Assembly (NCBI GenBank): GCA_937902315.1
Contig: CALGUG010000014.1
Location: 1 to 64,000 of the forward strand
Source: an uncultured Chloroflexales bacterium
Lineage (GTDB): Bacteria > Chloroflexota > Chloroflexia > Chloroflexales > Chloroflexaceae
Direction: 5' to 3'
DNA: 64,000 nt
In this document: piece after piece, positions 63,316 through 64,000 of the stretch
How positions within the stretch are numbered: position 1 is the stretch's first letter
Layout: each line of letters starts with the position of its first letter
Notes under the pieces: model-generated
Seen by the model: only the letters and a program-made list of their open reading frames with translations
The model's database searches: none
Told to the model about the DNA's origin: nothing
Position numbers and translations under genes: made by a program

Positions 63316-63360
63316 CATAAACCTCCTTCGTGCATTACCGCGCGGAGGAGGTTATGTTTT
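63316..63360 (+). terminator. Terminator downstream of the methyltransferase, beyond a MITE
   Basis: CATAAACCTCC (63316-63326) pairs with GGAGGTTATG (63346-63355) with one bulge, followed by TTTTTTG. Almost 200 nt from the stop codon because the family A element lies in between. Confidence 0.7.
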
Positions 63361-63363
63361 TTG

Positions 63364-63534
63364 ATACCAACTCCGCTTGCTGAGATCAGCGTTCTGGCGG
63401 TCTAGTCCTTCCCCCAAAGAAGACTCTTGGCGCGTCCGCCTGCGGCTACCAACATCCCGCCCGCCTCAAAGAGGTCGTATCGCTGTGTGGAAAGGCTGTC
63501 CCAAAATGAAACAACAAACGGATCTCGTAGGTAT
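63364..63534 (+). mobile_element. Family B MITE-like element, full copy (core 63432-63449)
   Basis: 171 bp from ATACCAACTCCGCTT to AAACGGATCTCGTAGGTAT. It has the GGCGGTCTAG left region, core GCGTCCGCCTGCGGCTAC and GGCTGTCCC. Its ends match those of family A, and it abuts the stop codon of the DinB-like gene. Confidence 0.72.
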
Positions 63535-64000
63535 TATATTTCTTTTACGTACACACCGCGCCCTGAGGCATAACCGTAGCCCCAAGGTTGAAGATTCGGT
63601 ATATCGACCCCAAGATGGGTCAGAATAGCGCTGATCTGTTCGCGATGGAGCGTGCCGTGGTGGATAACTTGGGCGAGCACAAGGCCCGCGTAGGTTCGAA
63701 AGCTGCCTTGCTCTAACCACAAGACCTGTTCTGTATCGATCCCCCGCTCGAACAAATCTTCCCAATAGTGTTCTAGATCGTTGGCGCGGGCGAACAGCTC
63801 ATCGAAGTCGCTGCTCTCTGGAGCTTCTGGCCCCCATTCAGGGCAAGCGCCCGAAACAAACTGCTGATAACGAGCCTCGCAGATAATTAAGTGGTTGAAC
63901 GTTTCGAGGATGTTTCCAAAACTTCCGGTCACTGAGGTGTTGAGCTGGTCTGGAGTGAGGACTTGGCAGGTTGAAAGCAGTTCTTTGGTGGCCCAACTGT
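63534..64000 (-). CDS. DinB-like protein (partial, N-terminus outside window)
   Basis: 154 residues visible; the frame is open to the window edge (WATKELLSTCQVLTPDQL continues upstream into a typical DinB start), so the internal GTG at 63932 is not the start. Four-helix DinB/YfiT fold: FNHLIICEARYQQF and VIHHGTLHREQISAILTHLG, whose His residues belong to the usual metal-binding triad. Members are often thiol-dependent or bacillithiol/mycothiol-type transferases; the activity here is unknown. Its stop codon touches the family B element. Confidence 0.85.
   Translation of the reverse strand, partial: SWATKELLSTCQVLTPDQLNTSVTGSFGNILETFNHLIICEARYQQFVSGACPEWGPEAPESSDFDELFARANDLEHYWEDLFERGIDTEQVLWLEQGSFRTYAGLVLAQVIHHGTLHREQISAILTHLGVDIPNLQPWGYGYASGRGVYVKEI

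Noticed and set aside
5417..63449. Twelve copies of GCGTCCGCCTACGGCTAC as a CRISPR or a regulatory operator family
   Set aside because: They are dispersed over 58 kb in both directions within longer similar elements that carry terminal inverted repeats; mobile elements explain them better.

Overview
The window looks like a chromosomal segment of a mid-GC (about 50% by eye) filamentous member of the Chloroflexota, most plausibly a Herpetosiphon-like aerobic predator or heterotroph. This rests on gene content and style: a complete 14-gene NADH dehydrogenase operon, secreted Pro/Thr-rich repeat proteins, a giant NACHT-HEAT STAND protein, PAS/STAS signalling proteins, a family-5 ABC importer beside Gfo/Idh/MocA oxidoreductases, and many small dispersed repeats. 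Taxonomy is inferred; no rRNA or marker search was possible.

Layout. 1-1550: two tandem paralogous secreted proteins with 7-residue Pro/Thr repeats. 1869-2210: two identical tRNA-Lys(CTT) genes and one tRNA-Pro(TGG). 2732-5359: an RRM RNA-binding protein and a DEAD-box RNA helicase, each behind a long leader; the helicase leader is full of hairpins and ends in an intrinsic terminator 20 nt before the start codon. 5876-9395: an unknown gene, a Gfo/Idh oxidoreductase and an orphan PAS histidine kinase. 10142-25855 (minus strand): nuoABCDEFGHIJKLMN in canonical order, with a near-consensus promoter at the nuoA end and a strong terminator after nuoN. 26874-27488: an unknown gene. 28506-36391: an LCAT-like hydrolase followed after 23 nt by a 2133-residue protein with an N-terminal transglutaminase-like domain, a NACHT NTPase and about 1000 residues of HEAT repeats, a candidate immune or cell-death module. 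36728-39471: an esterase, a TetR regulator with a palindromic operator candidate, and a HAD phosphatase.

39872-46159 (minus strand): an unusual six-gene cluster. It starts with two paralogues carrying Glu/Asp/Phe/Tyr-rich segments, then a metallopeptidase with HEVCH, two proteins of unknown function, and a small protein resembling DUF4258-type toxins. The last gene and one of the unknowns end in YELEL or EPEYEL, echoing the acidic-aromatic segments of the first two. A divergent LuxR-type HTH gene sits next to it.

47133-57648: a GntR/LacI-type regulator, a five-component ABC importer, a tiny lipoprotein and two Gfo/Idh oxidoreductases (the second frameshifted), together suggesting uptake and oxidation of an oligosaccharide or related solute. 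58060-64000: an FAD/NAD oxidoreductase, an unknown gene, a PAS-PAS-STAS protein, a methyltransferase and a partial DinB-like protein.

Nearly every long intergenic gap holds copies of two short non-coding element families. Family A is about 167 bp with a large internal palindrome. Family B is about 165-170 bp and contains the core GCGTCCGCCTACGGCTAC (12 copies). Both end in similar inverted repeats (GATACCAAATCCG-like), so they look like MITEs moved by one transposase that is not encoded here. The two least described multi-gene units are the hydrolase/NACHT pair and the acidic-repeat/metallopeptidase cluster.
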